From: RGIG1934 sp045122895
Lineage (GTDB): Bacteria > Bacillota > Clostridia > Lachnospirales > Lachnospiraceae
Assembly (NCBI GenBank): GCA_045122895.1
Contig: JBGVIE010000008.1
Span: forward strand, 1-64,000
Length of the DNA: 64,000 nt
Direction of reading: 5' to 3'
A program made the position numbers and the translations under genes. How positions within the stretch are numbered: position 1 is the first letter of the stretch; each line of letters begins with the position of its first letter. The notes beneath the pieces were generated by a model. That model saw only the letters and a program-made list of their open reading frames with translations. It had not been told where the DNA came from and did no database searches. Shown here piece after piece: positions 8,857 through 19,473 of the stretch.

Positions 8857-9870
8857 CTACTTAAATCCATACTTTATTGTGCCTCTTCCACACTCAACAC
8901 TTACATCAGCCACTGCACCGTTTACAATCGGCATTCTCGGCGGCTTGTGTCCAAAGTCACAATCAAAAACAACCGGAATTTCTAATTTCCCAAAAACATA
9001 TCTGACAGCCTCCTCATAAGATGTGTCAGAAAATGTATTATAAAACATTGGTCTTCCAAAGATAACACCATTACAATATTTAAACCAGCCAATCTCTTTA
9101 AGCTTCCATAAAAACATCATGAGATTTTCCGAGTCCGTCGCAAAACTCTCTAAATACCACACAATACCATCACTTTTGTATTTTTCGATAAAAGAAATCG
9201 TATTGTCATACTTTGTTCCCTGAATGAAAAGCAGAACATCCAGACAGCCACCTATCATTCTTCCTGAAAAATGGGCACTATCAGAATTCATAATCTTCCA
9301 TTTTACGTTTTTCTTTAGCTCGTAGCTTTCCAAACCGGTATGTCTGTCCGCAAATCCATCCTGATATTTTTCATAACTGCCAAACGTATCCTTCTTACCT
9401 TCAAGCAAATCTATGTTATCCCAAATCGATGGATGCCAATTATCCATACCAAAATCACCAAAGTTATTTCCGTATATTGTAGCAATATCATACACTGTCG
9501 TAAGTGTATGAATAAGCCAGGTATTGTCTGAATAGCCCTGGAACCACACAGGTCTTTTAACAAAGCTGTCAAAATCAAAAAATTCAAGCATCTCATTCAA
9601 ATAATTGCCACCCTTTGCACTTATGATGCACCCCACATTATTATCCTCCAGCAGATGCGAAAACTGTGTAGCACGTGTGACGCCGTCTGAACTTCTTCCT
9701 TTTTCACCTGCAGTGAAGACATTCTGTGTCATCACCACAGGATAACCTGACTTTTGCAATTTTTCTCTTCCGTTATTGAATCTTATCTTATCAAGTTCAT
9801 CACTAACGCCATCTGATACAGCCGTAACACCGATTATATCACCCTGGCTTATCCACTTTGGAAATATCAT
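8857..9870 (-). CDS. S66 family peptidase (LD-carboxypeptidase / MccF-like)
   Basis: 337-residue cytoplasmic serine peptidase. Catalytic motifs: nucleophile Ser in GYSDNT (about residue 110), Glu in WYLESF (about 240) and His in DFGHKPP (about 310). S66 enzymes either trim the terminal D-Ala of recycled muropeptides (LdcA) or cleave microcin C-like toxins (MccF); sequence alone does not separate them well, and the length fits both. Start ATG overlaps the addA stop by one base (TAATG) with AGGAGG upstream, so it is translationally coupled to addA. Confidence 0.88.
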   Translation of the reverse strand: MIFPKWISQGDIIGVTAVSDGVSDELDKIRFNNGREKLQKSGYPVVMTQNVFTAGEKGRSSDGVTRATQFSHLLEDNNVGCIISAKGGNYLNEMLEFFDFDSFVKRPVWFQGYSDNTWLIHTLTTVYDIATIYGNNFGDFGMDNWHPSIWDNIDLLEGKKDTFGSYEKYQDGFADRHTGLESYELKKNVKWKIMNSDSAHFSGRMIGGCLDVLLFIQGTKYDNTISFIEKYKSDGIVWYLESFATDSENLMMFLWKLKEIGWFKYCNGVIFGRPMFYNTFSDTSYEEAVRYVFGKLEIPVVFDCDFGHKPPRMPIVNGAVADVSVECGRGTIKYGFK

Positions 9871-12800
9871 TATATACTTTCCTCCTTGGTTAAATGTATT
9901 GAATAGATTATCTTCTCTTTCACTTTTTTACCTGTAATCTTCTCGACAGCTTTTGCATAATATTTGAGCTGTTCACTATATCTGGATTTCAGCTCATCAA
10001 AATCACTGACGTAGTCTGTTTTGTAATCAACTATTATAAGCTCTCCATCCTCTTCAAAAAGCGCATCAATAATCCCCTGCACTACTATTGTCTCATTCTC
10101 GCTGTATTCACTGTCAATCTCTGATGCTTTAACTCCCACAACGAATTTTTGTTCACGCTTTAAGTTACCATTGTCAAAAGCCTGCTTCATTCGTTTTCCG
10201 ATACCAGAGTGCGCAAAAGATATAAGATCCTCAATATTAACAAGCGCTGTATCGCTTTTTGTAAAACACCCCTTAGAAATCATATCATTCAACATTTTAT
10301 CATAATTTTCAAAAAATGGTACCATAGAATAATTAAATAATTCTAAAATTTTGTGATAAACCGTTCCTCTGTAAGCTCCTGTAACTTCTTCTCTTTCTCT
10401 TGCAAATACAGGAATATACTTATCCTCCGCTTTATCTTCTACCACAAAATCTGCATTCATCTTTTTTATATCTGATACCGACATCTTAGAAGTGGTGAGC
10501 TTCTTAGTTTTATACGGATATTCATATTCTATATATTTCTTCAAAGGATTTACTTTGCTGTCTCCATACTCATAATCGAAATCTGACAAAAATGTTTTCT
10601 TTTCTGATTTGCAGACAGCATCTGTCATCTTATCATCTACAATATCACTGACCTCTTTTACCACAACACCAAATGGCATTCCTATTTTCCTGTCAATTGT
10701 ATAGCCAATCAAATCAAGTATTCCTGATGACTTCATAAGTATGTCTTTTGACAGCTTATCATCCTCCTCATACTTTGCCCCCTCCCACTTCTTAAGGGTA
10801 GTGTCAAGATTCTTTACTGCCCCTGTCATAATAAGCTTTTCCTTAGCTCTGGTAAGTGCAACGTATAAGACTCTTAACTCTTCTGCGATATTATCCTGGT
10901 CAATCGCTTTAGCTACAGCTTTTTTTATGAGTGTATTAATCCTAAGCTTTTCATCAGCCAGAATAAGATCGATACCAATACCTATATCAGGATGGATGCA
11001 AAGTTTTCCTCTTGTGTCAAGCTTATTATGCTTCTTTCCAAGTCCGGATACAAACACAACCGGGAACTCAAGTCCCTTACTCTTATGAATAGTCATGATT
11101 CGCACAGAATTATCATTTTCTGATATAACCGATGCCTCACCACAATCAATATCATACTTCTCTATTCTTTCTATATATCTTATAAAATTAAAAACACCCT
11201 TATAAGTCCCTGCGTCAAAATCAATAGCCTTCTTAATAAGCATGGAAAGGTTAGCACTTCTTCTCTTTCCACCCGGAAGTGCAGTGACATAGTGCATATA
11301 ATCCGTCTCATCAAGAATCTGTGTAATAATACTGTACATAGATGAGTAAGCTACCTTAGCTCTATATTTATCAAGAAAATGAAAAAATCTTTCTATTTTC
11401 CTGTATACTACTTCTTCCACAACCTCCCTTTTTTCTCTTGCCGCCAAAAGATAATCATAATAATGGGATGTCTTATTATCAAGTTTGGAAATTGTTTTAA
11501 TATATGCAATATCTGTATCTGTAAAATCAAACATCTTAGATGTAAGTGCCGCTACAAGTGGAATATCCTGAATAGGATTATCAATAACCCTGATTATATT
11601 CAACACATCTACGATTTCGGTAGCATTAAAATATCCTGACTGACTTTCACAATAAGCAGATATGCCTTCGTTCTCAAGTACCTTTTGATAAACCTCAGCA
11701 GTTCCCGATACACTTCTTAGCAAAATCACTATATCAGAATATCTAACCGGTCTGTACTCATTAGTGTCCTTATCTGTCACCATGAATTTGTCTGCTACAA
11801 GCTCTTTAATACGTGTGGCAACCACATATGCTTCCATCTCTTTTGAAGACTTATCCAAAAAAATCTCGTCCATCTCATCTCCGGCTTTTGTATTTACAAG
11901 AATGATTTCTGCCTTCTCATTCTGCGTGGCACAAACCTCCTTATAATCAGCTCCCTGATTCAATCTGTTGTCTTCATCATACTCGATTCCACCAAGATTT
12001 CTTCCCATAATCTGGTTAAAAATGTAGTTGGTAGCATCAAGCACCTCGCGCCTGCTTCTAAAATTCTTATCAAGAGTAATTCTTCTGGAATTGCCATCTT
12101 TTTTTTCACTTTCTTCTACGTTTTTCACAGGGGTAAACTCATTGTATTTATCAATAAAAATCTCCGGTCTTGCCAGTCTGAATTTATAAATACTCTGTTT
12201 TACATCACCTACCATAAACATATTTGGTCTTCCAAACCGTTCCGAAGAAATAGACTTCATAAGTGTTTCCTGAACATAATTGCTGTCCTGATACTCATCA
12301 ATCATTATCTCATAGTAATCAAAAGCCATCTCATCAGCCACCTTTGATGGCACTATCACTCCATCTTTTTTTTCTGTCAAAATCTCTAATGCCAAGTGCT
12401 CAACATCTGAAAAATCAACAAGATTTTTCTCCCTTTTCTTCTCCTGATATCTACCCTCAAAATCAAGAACAAGCCTGATTATCACATCAATAGTCTTTTT
12501 ACACTGTTTAATGCAGTCAATTTGAGAGTCTAAATCAGTAAAGAAATAGTCTTTTTTCAGAGTCCTAAGTCCATCCTTCACAGCATTTCTTCTATTTTTT
12601 ACCTCTTCCCTTATGTCAGGATTTACGCCTTCTCCTTTTTTTGTGCTAAGTCTCAATGGCTCATATTTACCAAGCATCTGGGCCATTTTATCATAGTCAT
12701 CTAAACAGAGTAATTTCTCAACAAAACTCTTATCATAATTTATCGCCTCTTCATACATATCCGGTCCGCCTTCATCAAGTGCAAGTCTAAGACAGTCATC

Positions 12801-13490
12801 AATCTCTGACTTGTAAGAAGTGAGCTTTGTAGATATATCATCCATTATAAGCTTCATCCATGGAGTGCTTTTCATATCCTCAACGTAAGTCAAATCATAA
12901 TAATTGACACAGGACTCAAGCCACTTGTGAGGTTCAACATAGCTCATTGAGAAATTATATAATTTCAAAATAATATCTTCGATATCTTTATCAGACCTTG
13001 AGTTTGAATATTGCTCTACAAAATCGATAAAATCTTCACTTTTTTCTGTATAAGCAGCCTCTAAAGTTTCTTTGATGGCATCAGCTCTCATAAGCTTTAA
13101 ATCGCCCTCATCACCAACTGCAAATGCCGGATCTATATCAAGATATGTAAAATTGTCTTTTACCACATTGAGACAAAAGCTATCTATTGTACAAATGTTG
13201 GCATTGTGAATGTACGTAAGCTGCTTTTGCAGATGCTCATTGTCAGGGTCAGCAATCGCCTTTTCTTCAATAGCATTGAGTATGCGCTCCCGCATCTGTG
13301 AAGCAGCCGCATTAGTAAATGTTACAACTAACAATTTGTCGATATCTATGGGATTATCCTTATCAGTAACCATCTGAATAATACGCTCAACAAGTACAGC
13401 AGTCTTACCTGAACCTGCTGCCGCCGATACTAAAATATTCTTATCTCTTAAATCTATAACTGTCTGCTGTGCTGTTGTAAATTTAGGCAT
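9870..13490 (-). CDS. addA: AddA, ATP-dependent helicase/nuclease subunit A
   Basis: About 1206 residues. UvrD/Rep-type helicase with Walker A AAAGSGKTAV (about residue 22), DEYQDSN Walker B region and late helicase motifs (TIHKSKGLEFP; LRVLYVALTRA). The C-terminal RecB-like nuclease domain has the motif IIVDYKTDYV with an upstream Asp. Together with AddB it resects double-strand breaks to a Chi-like site for RecA loading. Start at ATG 13490 with GGGGGAAG upstream; it overlaps the addB stop by 8 nt. Length matches family size. Confidence 0.96.
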   Translation of the reverse strand: MPKFTTAQQTVIDLRDKNILVSAAAGSGKTAVLVERIIQMVTDKDNPIDIDKLLVVTFTNAAASQMRERILNAIEEKAIADPDNEHLQKQLTYIHNANICTIDSFCLNVVKDNFTYLDIDPAFAVGDEGDLKLMRADAIKETLEAAYTEKSEDFIDFVEQYSNSRSDKDIEDIILKLYNFSMSYVEPHKWLESCVNYYDLTYVEDMKSTPWMKLIMDDISTKLTSYKSEIDDCLRLALDEGGPDMYEEAINYDKSFVEKLLCLDDYDKMAQMLGKYEPLRLSTKKGEGVNPDIREEVKNRRNAVKDGLRTLKKDYFFTDLDSQIDCIKQCKKTIDVIIRLVLDFEGRYQEKKREKNLVDFSDVEHLALEILTEKKDGVIVPSKVADEMAFDYYEIMIDEYQDSNYVQETLMKSISSERFGRPNMFMVGDVKQSIYKFRLARPEIFIDKYNEFTPVKNVEESEKKDGNSRRITLDKNFRSRREVLDATNYIFNQIMGRNLGGIEYDEDNRLNQGADYKEVCATQNEKAEIILVNTKAGDEMDEIFLDKSSKEMEAYVVATRIKELVADKFMVTDKDTNEYRPVRYSDIVILLRSVSGTAEVYQKVLENEGISAYCESQSGYFNATEIVDVLNIIRVIDNPIQDIPLVAALTSKMFDFTDTDIAYIKTISKLDNKTSHYYDYLLAAREKREVVEEVVYRKIERFFHFLDKYRAKVAYSSMYSIITQILDETDYMHYVTALPGGKRRSANLSMLIKKAIDFDAGTYKGVFNFIRYIERIEKYDIDCGEASVISENDNSVRIMTIHKSKGLEFPVVFVSGLGKKHNKLDTRGKLCIHPDIGIGIDLILADEKLRINTLIKKAVAKAIDQDNIAEELRVLYVALTRAKEKLIMTGAVKNLDTTLKKWEGAKYEEDDKLSKDILMKSSGILDLIGYTIDRKIGMPFGVVVKEVSDIVDDKMTDAVCKSEKKTFLSDFDYEYGDSKVNPLKKYIEYEYPYKTKKLTTSKMSVSDIKKMNADFVVEDKAEDKYIPVFAREREEVTGAYRGTVYHKILELFNYSMVPFFENYDKMLNDMISKGCFTKSDTALVNIEDLISFAHSGIGKRMKQAFDNGNLKREQKFVVGVKASEIDSEYSENETIVVQGIIDALFEEDGELIIVDYKTDYVSDFDELKSRYSEQLKYYAKAVEKITGKKVKEKIIYSIHLTKEESI

Positions 13491-16400
13491 TCTCACTTCC
13501 CCCTTTCTCATATCTGCTCTCATATTCATCTTTGATATTAGACCATACTTCCTCATTCTTTAACTTACACGCTTTTCTGTACTCAAACCCGCTAAGCTCC
13601 ATATCAAATCTGCACACCCCGCTAAACTCACAATAATCACATGGCGTCTTACCTGAATCCTTGACAGGGTTTATCGAGACACTTCCAGATACTATTTCTT
13701 TTGCAAGACGTTTAGTCTTTTTTTCCATGAAAGCAGACAGCATTTCAAAACCATACGTGCTTGTTGAATTCTTTATTTTAAACTCTCCGTCTTTGTTTTT
13801 CTTAACCTCAATAACACTTGATGAGCTCTGTGACTCAAGTCTCTCATCAATGAGTTTAACAATATGAGGGTCATTGTTTACAAGGCCCGGCATCACATAC
13901 TCTTTTTTTCTTCTTTCCTCACTGTCGTCAATTCCTGATTCATTGTATTTATCAATTACAGGGTCTTTTATCATGTAGTAAAGTTCAGCAGCCGGTATAA
14001 CTGTTGCATCAGGATTTTTCCTCTTCTCAAGTTCAAGAACCTCCTTCATATACATTGATAACTGAAGTGATCTTCCATCATATATATCATTCATCTTAAA
14101 CTCTTTTTTACCCGACTTATAATCAACTACTTTTACATATATATTCTCCCTGCCATCTACTATCTCTCTACATATATCAACTCTGTCAATTACTCCATAT
14201 AGATTCATATTTGTATCTTCATCAATTTTCATTCTGTCAGAGAATTTAAGTTCAAAATAAGCAGGCACAAACTGCCCACCCTTTATTTGCTCACATATAA
14301 CCTTAGTCGTTTTATTAGTCATATTATAGAGGCGCTCAAGCATATATCTGCTTCTTTCAGTTTCCGAAAAAACAGCAGCCTCCTCGTTTGCTGAAATCTT
14401 TTCTACGCTCTCCTTAACAAGCTTCGTTCTTGTGGGTTCATCAAGCTCACTCCAGGAATATTTCTCATTCACTCTGTTCGAAAACTCCTCAAGTGCCGCA
14501 TGGTAAAGCGTACCGATATCAGATATCTTAATCTCATATATTTTTCTCTCAAGAAGATTAAGACCATATCTTAAAAAGTGGCTGTACGCACAATTAGCAT
14601 ACTTTTCAAGTCTTGATATACTGTTAGTCATCTCCTTACCATAAAGCACTCTTGCCACAGCCTCATCAATCGGATTATCAAGATATCTGAAGGTCGCAGC
14701 TTCCACGTAGCTTTCCAGTTTTTCTCTGTCATTTTCACGAATATAGTATGCAAGCAAATCCTTGAAAAACTGGTTATTCTCATAATCTTCATCACCACAA
14801 AGAATATCCCTTATCTTTGATGCAAGATAATCAAGTGCTGCATCTTCACCTACAAGATACCTAAAATCCTTATGGTCAGCAACTATCTTTAGTTTTCCAA
14901 AGACCTTCATAAGTTCACCTATAATATACGATTTTCTATGAGATTTTCCATCAAGATTTACAAGTGCATATGATACATAAAGCTTATTCTTTGGTTTTGT
15001 CATATTCAGGTAGAGGTAGAATTTTTGTATAAAAGCATTTTCCCTTGCAGATGGTGATAATTCTACATCCACTTTTTTTAAAATCCTTCTATCCTTCTCA
15101 CTTAATATTCCACCCTGTTTTGCACTTTTGGGAACTACACTGTCATTCACACCCACAAAAAAAAGTGCCTTAATATTATTAAGTCTTGTTCTCTCAATAT
15201 CTCCTGCCAGCACACAGTCGGGACTAGGTGGAATTATCCCAACCTTAATCTCTTCAAATCCCGCATCTAATATATCTGCATACTCTTTGAGAGATATTCT
15301 CTCATTTCCCATAAGCGCTGTTATTTTTTCAAACAACTCCATCACAAGCCTGTATATCTGTGAATACTCTTTTGCAAGAGCAAGTTCATTATCAAGCTGG
15401 AATTTTTCAGCATATGAATTAATAATATCATTCATATTAAGTGATTCAATAAATTCATATATAGCCATTGTAATCTCTGAGACTGTGACATTTTTCCTGC
15501 TTAACTTTGCATAAATATCAGAAAAAATATTTACTATTTTCTCCCTTACCTGATTAACCTCTTCACTGCTTTTACTCCACTCCCTGTTATAACCGTCAAA
15601 ACCGCGAATTCCCATTGCCAGTACTGCATTCTCAAGCTTATCAATCTCTTCTGTCTTTATTCCTGTCATACCTCTTCTCAAAAACCTAAACAGCGATTCA
15701 TATGAAAAATTGGAAGTAACAATTTCCAACATACTCTTTATACTGTCAACAAACGGATTATCAGTAATATTTCTCTTGTTATCAATAAAAAAAGGTATGT
15801 CAGCTTTCGTCAGAGTATTCTCAATAAGCTTATGGTATTCATCTATATCAGCCGTCACAATGGCAATATCTTTGTATCTGTATCCCTCATCCATAACAAG
15901 ACTCTTAATTGTACCTGCAACACTTGATATCTCGTCATTCATAGTAGCAAATTCCAGAATTTTCACGTCATCCTGCTCTTCATCAAATGACTGTTTCTTA
16001 AATCTGAAAAGATTCTTTTCAAGATGACTTAACGCTTTTGATTCCTTATATCTTATAGGGTTTTCATCATCCATGCATACAGCATCTTCTACTATGACCT
16101 TCGACATAAGTGCCTCATTCATAAGGACATTTCTGGTCTTGATTGACATAAGAAACAAATCCTGTTCCTTTTGCTTTGTATCATTCGCCTTATATGATGG
16201 CAGAGTAACAGATATCGTAACCTTCTTTGCATATTTCATAATATGGCCAATAAGTCTGTACTGAACAGGTGTAAAGCCCGTAAATCCATCAAAATAAAAC
16301 TCTGATTTCTTCACGATTTCAGAGTCACTTATATTATCGCAAAGCACTCTTAACAATTCTTCAGACGGAAGATAATCCCTTCCTATCTCTTTTTTGAACG

Positions 16401-16890
16401 CTTCAAAAATATGCTTTACATCAGAAATTTTGCCCTTTAACAGCGGACTTACATCATTCATAGAAAGTATTCTATCTATTTCATCCTCACCAATTCCATA
16501 TTGGTAAAATTCTGAAATCAGTGATTTCATCTCACTTGTAAATCCCTCTTTTGAAGACTTGTTGCCAAAAATCTGTAAATGATTTTTCTCGTGCTCAATC
16601 ACCTTCCTAAGCACAAGATTTTTACCCGTATCGTCAAGAACACTTCCCACGTTGATAAAAAGTTCATTAAACACGTTAAACGCAAATCTTTCAAAGCTTA
16701 ATATATCAATGTTTACTGCGCCGCCACAGGGATGCTTTGTAACGATATCCTTTTGAGTCTCCATTGTAAACTGCTCCGGTACAATCATTATGTAATCGGA
16801 GCTTAAATCCTTTGACTTTTCTATAACATCGTTAAATATATAATTCGTTTTTCCTGAGCCTGACGCTCCATATACAAACCTAAGTGACAT
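13483..16890 (-). CDS. addB: AddB, ATP-dependent nuclease subunit B
   Basis: 1135 residues. N-terminal P-loop GASGSGKTNY (about residue 9), an inactivated-helicase-like middle, and a C-terminal RecB-type nuclease with VVDYKSGKK. Four cysteines for the iron-sulfur cluster are visible: one in YANCAYSHF (about 780) and three in PCDYCEFSGVCRF near the C terminus. First gene of the addB-addA-S66 run. Start ATG 16890 with GGGAG upstream. Confidence 0.96.
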   Translation of the reverse strand: MSLRFVYGASGSGKTNYIFNDVIEKSKDLSSDYIMIVPEQFTMETQKDIVTKHPCGGAVNIDILSFERFAFNVFNELFINVGSVLDDTGKNLVLRKVIEHEKNHLQIFGNKSSKEGFTSEMKSLISEFYQYGIGEDEIDRILSMNDVSPLLKGKISDVKHIFEAFKKEIGRDYLPSEELLRVLCDNISDSEIVKKSEFYFDGFTGFTPVQYRLIGHIMKYAKKVTISVTLPSYKANDTKQKEQDLFLMSIKTRNVLMNEALMSKVIVEDAVCMDDENPIRYKESKALSHLEKNLFRFKKQSFDEEQDDVKILEFATMNDEISSVAGTIKSLVMDEGYRYKDIAIVTADIDEYHKLIENTLTKADIPFFIDNKRNITDNPFVDSIKSMLEIVTSNFSYESLFRFLRRGMTGIKTEEIDKLENAVLAMGIRGFDGYNREWSKSSEEVNQVREKIVNIFSDIYAKLSRKNVTVSEITMAIYEFIESLNMNDIINSYAEKFQLDNELALAKEYSQIYRLVMELFEKITALMGNERISLKEYADILDAGFEEIKVGIIPPSPDCVLAGDIERTRLNNIKALFFVGVNDSVVPKSAKQGGILSEKDRRILKKVDVELSPSARENAFIQKFYLYLNMTKPKNKLYVSYALVNLDGKSHRKSYIIGELMKVFGKLKIVADHKDFRYLVGEDAALDYLASKIRDILCGDEDYENNQFFKDLLAYYIRENDREKLESYVEAATFRYLDNPIDEAVARVLYGKEMTNSISRLEKYANCAYSHFLRYGLNLLERKIYEIKISDIGTLYHAALEEFSNRVNEKYSWSELDEPTRTKLVKESVEKISANEEAAVFSETERSRYMLERLYNMTNKTTKVICEQIKGGQFVPAYFELKFSDRMKIDEDTNMNLYGVIDRVDICREIVDGRENIYVKVVDYKSGKKEFKMNDIYDGRSLQLSMYMKEVLELEKRKNPDATVIPAAELYYMIKDPVIDKYNESGIDDSEERRKKEYVMPGLVNNDPHIVKLIDERLESQSSSSVIEVKKNKDGEFKIKNSTSTYGFEMLSAFMEKKTKRLAKEIVSGSVSINPVKDSGKTPCDYCEFSGVCRFDMELSGFEYRKACKLKNEEVWSNIKDEYESRYEKGGSENA

Positions 16891-16942
16891 ATTGTATCTC
16901 CCTCACCATATAATTATATAAAACAATAAAAATCGGAGTCTT

Positions 16943-17053
16943 ATGTTTAAAAAAAATCCAATTCTTGTATTCAAACTAAAAGAGCTTCTTGTAAGTCTTG
17001 CTCTACTAATTGTAACAGTTGCACTCTTAATCACGATTATAGGTGCTCTGTAA
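16943..17053 (+). CDS. Possible 36-residue single-span membrane peptide
   Basis: Short frame starting MFKKNPILVF: a basic N terminus and one hydrophobic span of about 20 residues to the C terminus. A GGAG lies 4 nt before the ATG. It fills the gap between divergent addB and the nadE terminator and has no promoter I can define. It could be a real small membrane protein or chance; evidence is composition and the ribosome site only. Confidence 0.35.
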   Translation: MFKKNPILVFKLKELLVSLALLIVTVALLITIIGAL

Positions 17054-17093
17054 AAATTATGCCCTTGTGAACATCACTTATTGTCACAAGGGC
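17051..17093 (-). terminator. Terminator of nadE
   Basis: On the minus strand GCCCTTGTGA / TCACAAGGGC stem followed by ATAATTTTT. The stem is GC-rich and lies 7 nt after the nadE stop. Confidence 0.8.
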
Positions 17094-17099
17094 CTGTAA

Positions 17100-19013
17100 C
17101 TAAATTGTCTCTAACTCATCTAACCACATCTTCACACACCCGTCACTAGGCATTCTCAAATCTCCCCTTGGAGAAACTGCTACAGAACCGACCTTTGGTC
17201 CGTCCGGCAGACATGAACGCTTAAACTGTTGTGAGAAAAATCTTCTGTAAAATGTCTTAAGCCATTTTTTGATGGTATCACTATCATAAATTCCATCAAA
17301 TGCATTTGTCGCCAAATCATAAATCTTTGATGGTGTATAACCAAGTCTTAAAACATAATACATAAAGAAATCATGAAGTTCATATGGTCCCACAAGGTCC
17401 TCTGTTTTCTGTGCTATATTTCCATCTTTATCAGGTGGTAAAAGTTCAGGACTGACCGGCGTATCAAGTACATCTAAGAGTGTTTCTGTCAAATCACTGC
17501 TGTCACATGTATCTGCGTAATATCTGACAAGATGACGAACCAGGGTCTTTGGAACGGATGCATTAACACCATACATCGACATATGGTCACCATTATAAGT
17601 AGCCCATCCCAGCGCAAGTTCTGACATATCACCTGTTCCTATAACCATTCCGTTGTGTTCATTTGCAAGGTTCATAAGATAAAGAGTTCTCTGTCTTGCC
17701 TGAACATTCTCATACGTAACATCATGAACTGACGGGTCATGTCCAATTTCATTAAAATGTGCATTGGCTGCATCTGCAATATTTATCTCTATTAGTGTTG
17801 CACCTAACTTCCTGATAAGTGTAAGTGCATTGGTATAGGTTCTGTCTGTAGTGCCAAATCCAGGCATTGTAACTGCTATTATATGCTTTCTGTCAATACC
17901 TGCCATATCAAAAGCCCTGACAGTTACAAGAAGTGCCAGCGTGGAATCAAGTCCACCTGAAATTCCTATAACAGCACTCTTAGCCTGTGTGTGAACAAGT
18001 CTTTTCTTAAGTCCCATAGACTGAATCATCAAAATCTCTTCACATCTTTTCTCTCTGTCATGCTTATTGCCAGGAACAAACGGTGCATTGTCATATTTTC
18101 TGGTGAGAGCTATATCCTTCTGTCCCATATCAAATTCTACAACAGTGTAATCCTTTGACGGAAACTGTCTGAAGGTAGTCATTCTTCTTCTCTCATTAAT
18201 AATTCTGTCAAGATCAAGCTCACCGTATATAATCCCATTTTCAAATCTCTTTGATTCAGCAAGCATAGTGCCATTCTCCACAATCATATTATGACCTGCA
18301 AATACAAGGTCTGTTGTAGATTCTCCTTCACCGGCATCACTGTAAACATAGCCGCATACAAGCTTTGCTGACTGGCTCATTATCATATTTTTCCTATATA
18401 TGTCCTTTCCTGTAACCTCATCGCTTGCTGAAAGATTCGCAATCACTGTAGCACCTGATAGTACATGTGATATACTTGGAGAATCTGCCACCCACACATC
18501 CTCACAAATCTCCGTACCAAGTACAAATCCTTTGATATTAGTTGACTTGAACAAAAGGTTCATGCCCATAGGCACTTTTTTACCATCAAAGCTGACATAT
18601 ACTACTTCCCTGTTACCAGGTGTAAAATGTCTTGCCTCATAGAATTCTGAGTAATTTGGAATATTGTATTTTGGTATTAATCCTAAAATCTCTCCCATAT
18701 ACAAAACCGCTGCCACATTGTACAGCTTTCCTTCGCATTCATATGGTAATCCTACAAGCACCAATATTTCCTTGTCCTTTGTGTGTTCTGCAATTCTTGT
18801 AGTTGCTTTCACTGCACCTTCAAGCATAAGTGACTGCCAGAAAAGGTCACTGCATGTATATCCTGTAATACAAAGTTCAGGAAACACTATAAGCTGTGTT
18901 CCCTTCCCATAAGCTTCATCTATGGCATCACATATTCTATCTGCATTAAATTCACAGTCTGCCACCCTGATATCTGTAGTAGCTGCTGCTATTCTTATAA
19001 ATCCTCTACTCAT
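17100..19013 (-). CDS. nadE: Glutamine-dependent NAD+ synthetase
   Basis: About 637 residues. The N-terminal nitrilase-fold glutaminase has the Glu-Lys-Cys triad in FPELCITGY, PKYNIPNYSEF and LGTEICEDVW; the C-terminal ATP-pyrophosphatase synthetase has SGGLDSTLAL. It converts deamido-NAD to NAD using ammonia from glutamine. Start ATG 19013 with GGAG upstream; the longer frame to 19052 is not supported. It is divergent from a small membrane-protein gene with which it shares an overlapping promoter region. Confidence 0.95.
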   Translation of the reverse strand: MSRGFIRIAAATTDIRVADCEFNADRICDAIDEAYGKGTQLIVFPELCITGYTCSDLFWQSLMLEGAVKATTRIAEHTKDKEILVLVGLPYECEGKLYNVAAVLYMGEILGLIPKYNIPNYSEFYEARHFTPGNREVVYVSFDGKKVPMGMNLLFKSTNIKGFVLGTEICEDVWVADSPSISHVLSGATVIANLSASDEVTGKDIYRKNMIMSQSAKLVCGYVYSDAGEGESTTDLVFAGHNMIVENGTMLAESKRFENGIIYGELDLDRIINERRRMTTFRQFPSKDYTVVEFDMGQKDIALTRKYDNAPFVPGNKHDREKRCEEILMIQSMGLKKRLVHTQAKSAVIGISGGLDSTLALLVTVRAFDMAGIDRKHIIAVTMPGFGTTDRTYTNALTLIRKLGATLIEINIADAANAHFNEIGHDPSVHDVTYENVQARQRTLYLMNLANEHNGMVIGTGDMSELALGWATYNGDHMSMYGVNASVPKTLVRHLVRYYADTCDSSDLTETLLDVLDTPVSPELLPPDKDGNIAQKTEDLVGPYELHDFFMYYVLRLGYTPSKIYDLATNAFDGIYDSDTIKKWLKTFYRRFFSQQFKRSCLPDGPKVGSVAVSPRGDLRMPSDGCVKMWLDELETI

Positions 19014-19045
19014 ATTAATCTCCATTCCGCTGCTATTTTTCAATT

Positions 19046-19074
19046 TTGACACTAATTTTACCTTATGCTATTAT
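19046..19074 (+). promoter_or_regulatory. Sigma-A promoter for the 114-residue membrane protein
   Basis: TTGACA (19046-19051), 17-nt spacer, TATTAT (19069-19074). Its -10 box shares bases with the opposite nadE promoter. Confidence 0.7.
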
Positions 19075-19098
19075 AACTTATAGGATATGTGTGGTCAA
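19070..19098 (-). promoter_or_regulatory. Sigma-A promoter for nadE
   Basis: Minus strand TTGACC (19098-19093), 17-nt spacer, TATAAT (19075-19070). The predicted start, near 19063, lies inside the opposite promoter. Confidence 0.75.
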
Positions 19099-19128
19099 AC
19101 GTAATTATATGAATTTGTGGAGGTACTT

Positions 19129-19473
19129 ATGAAAGAAAGAATAGTCAATTATCTTGCATACATTGATGATATTTTAGAAAAGAATTCAGATACTACTGAT
19201 TATGACAAATTAATAAGAGAACATCTCGTTCAAATCGGCTTCTTTATGCATGAGCGACTTATTCATCTGATAGTAACTGTTTTGTTTGCAATCGGGACTT
19301 TTATGACTGTATTTGCCTATATCTTCTCAGAAAATATAGGACTTTTAGCTTTAGCATTTTTACTTATCATACTTCTTATCCCTTATATTGGTCACTATTA
19401 TAGACTTGAAAATGGGGTTCAGAAAATGTATAAGCAGTATGATGTTATGGTGAATAGAAAGAGAGACACATAG
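19129..19473 (+). CDS. Small membrane protein, unknown function
   Basis: 114 residues: an N-terminal soluble segment of ~45 residues with acidic and Lys residues, two adjacent hydrophobic spans (about 47-70 and 74-93), then a short basic tail. Start ATG 19129 with GGAGG at 19119-19123. Transcribed alone from the promoter at 19046. Family not recognised. Confidence 0.75.
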   Translation: MKERIVNYLAYIDDILEKNSDTTDYDKLIREHLVQIGFFMHERLIHLIVTVLFAIGTFMTVFAYIFSENIGLLALAFLLIILLIPYIGHYYRLENGVQKMYKQYDVMVNRKRDT

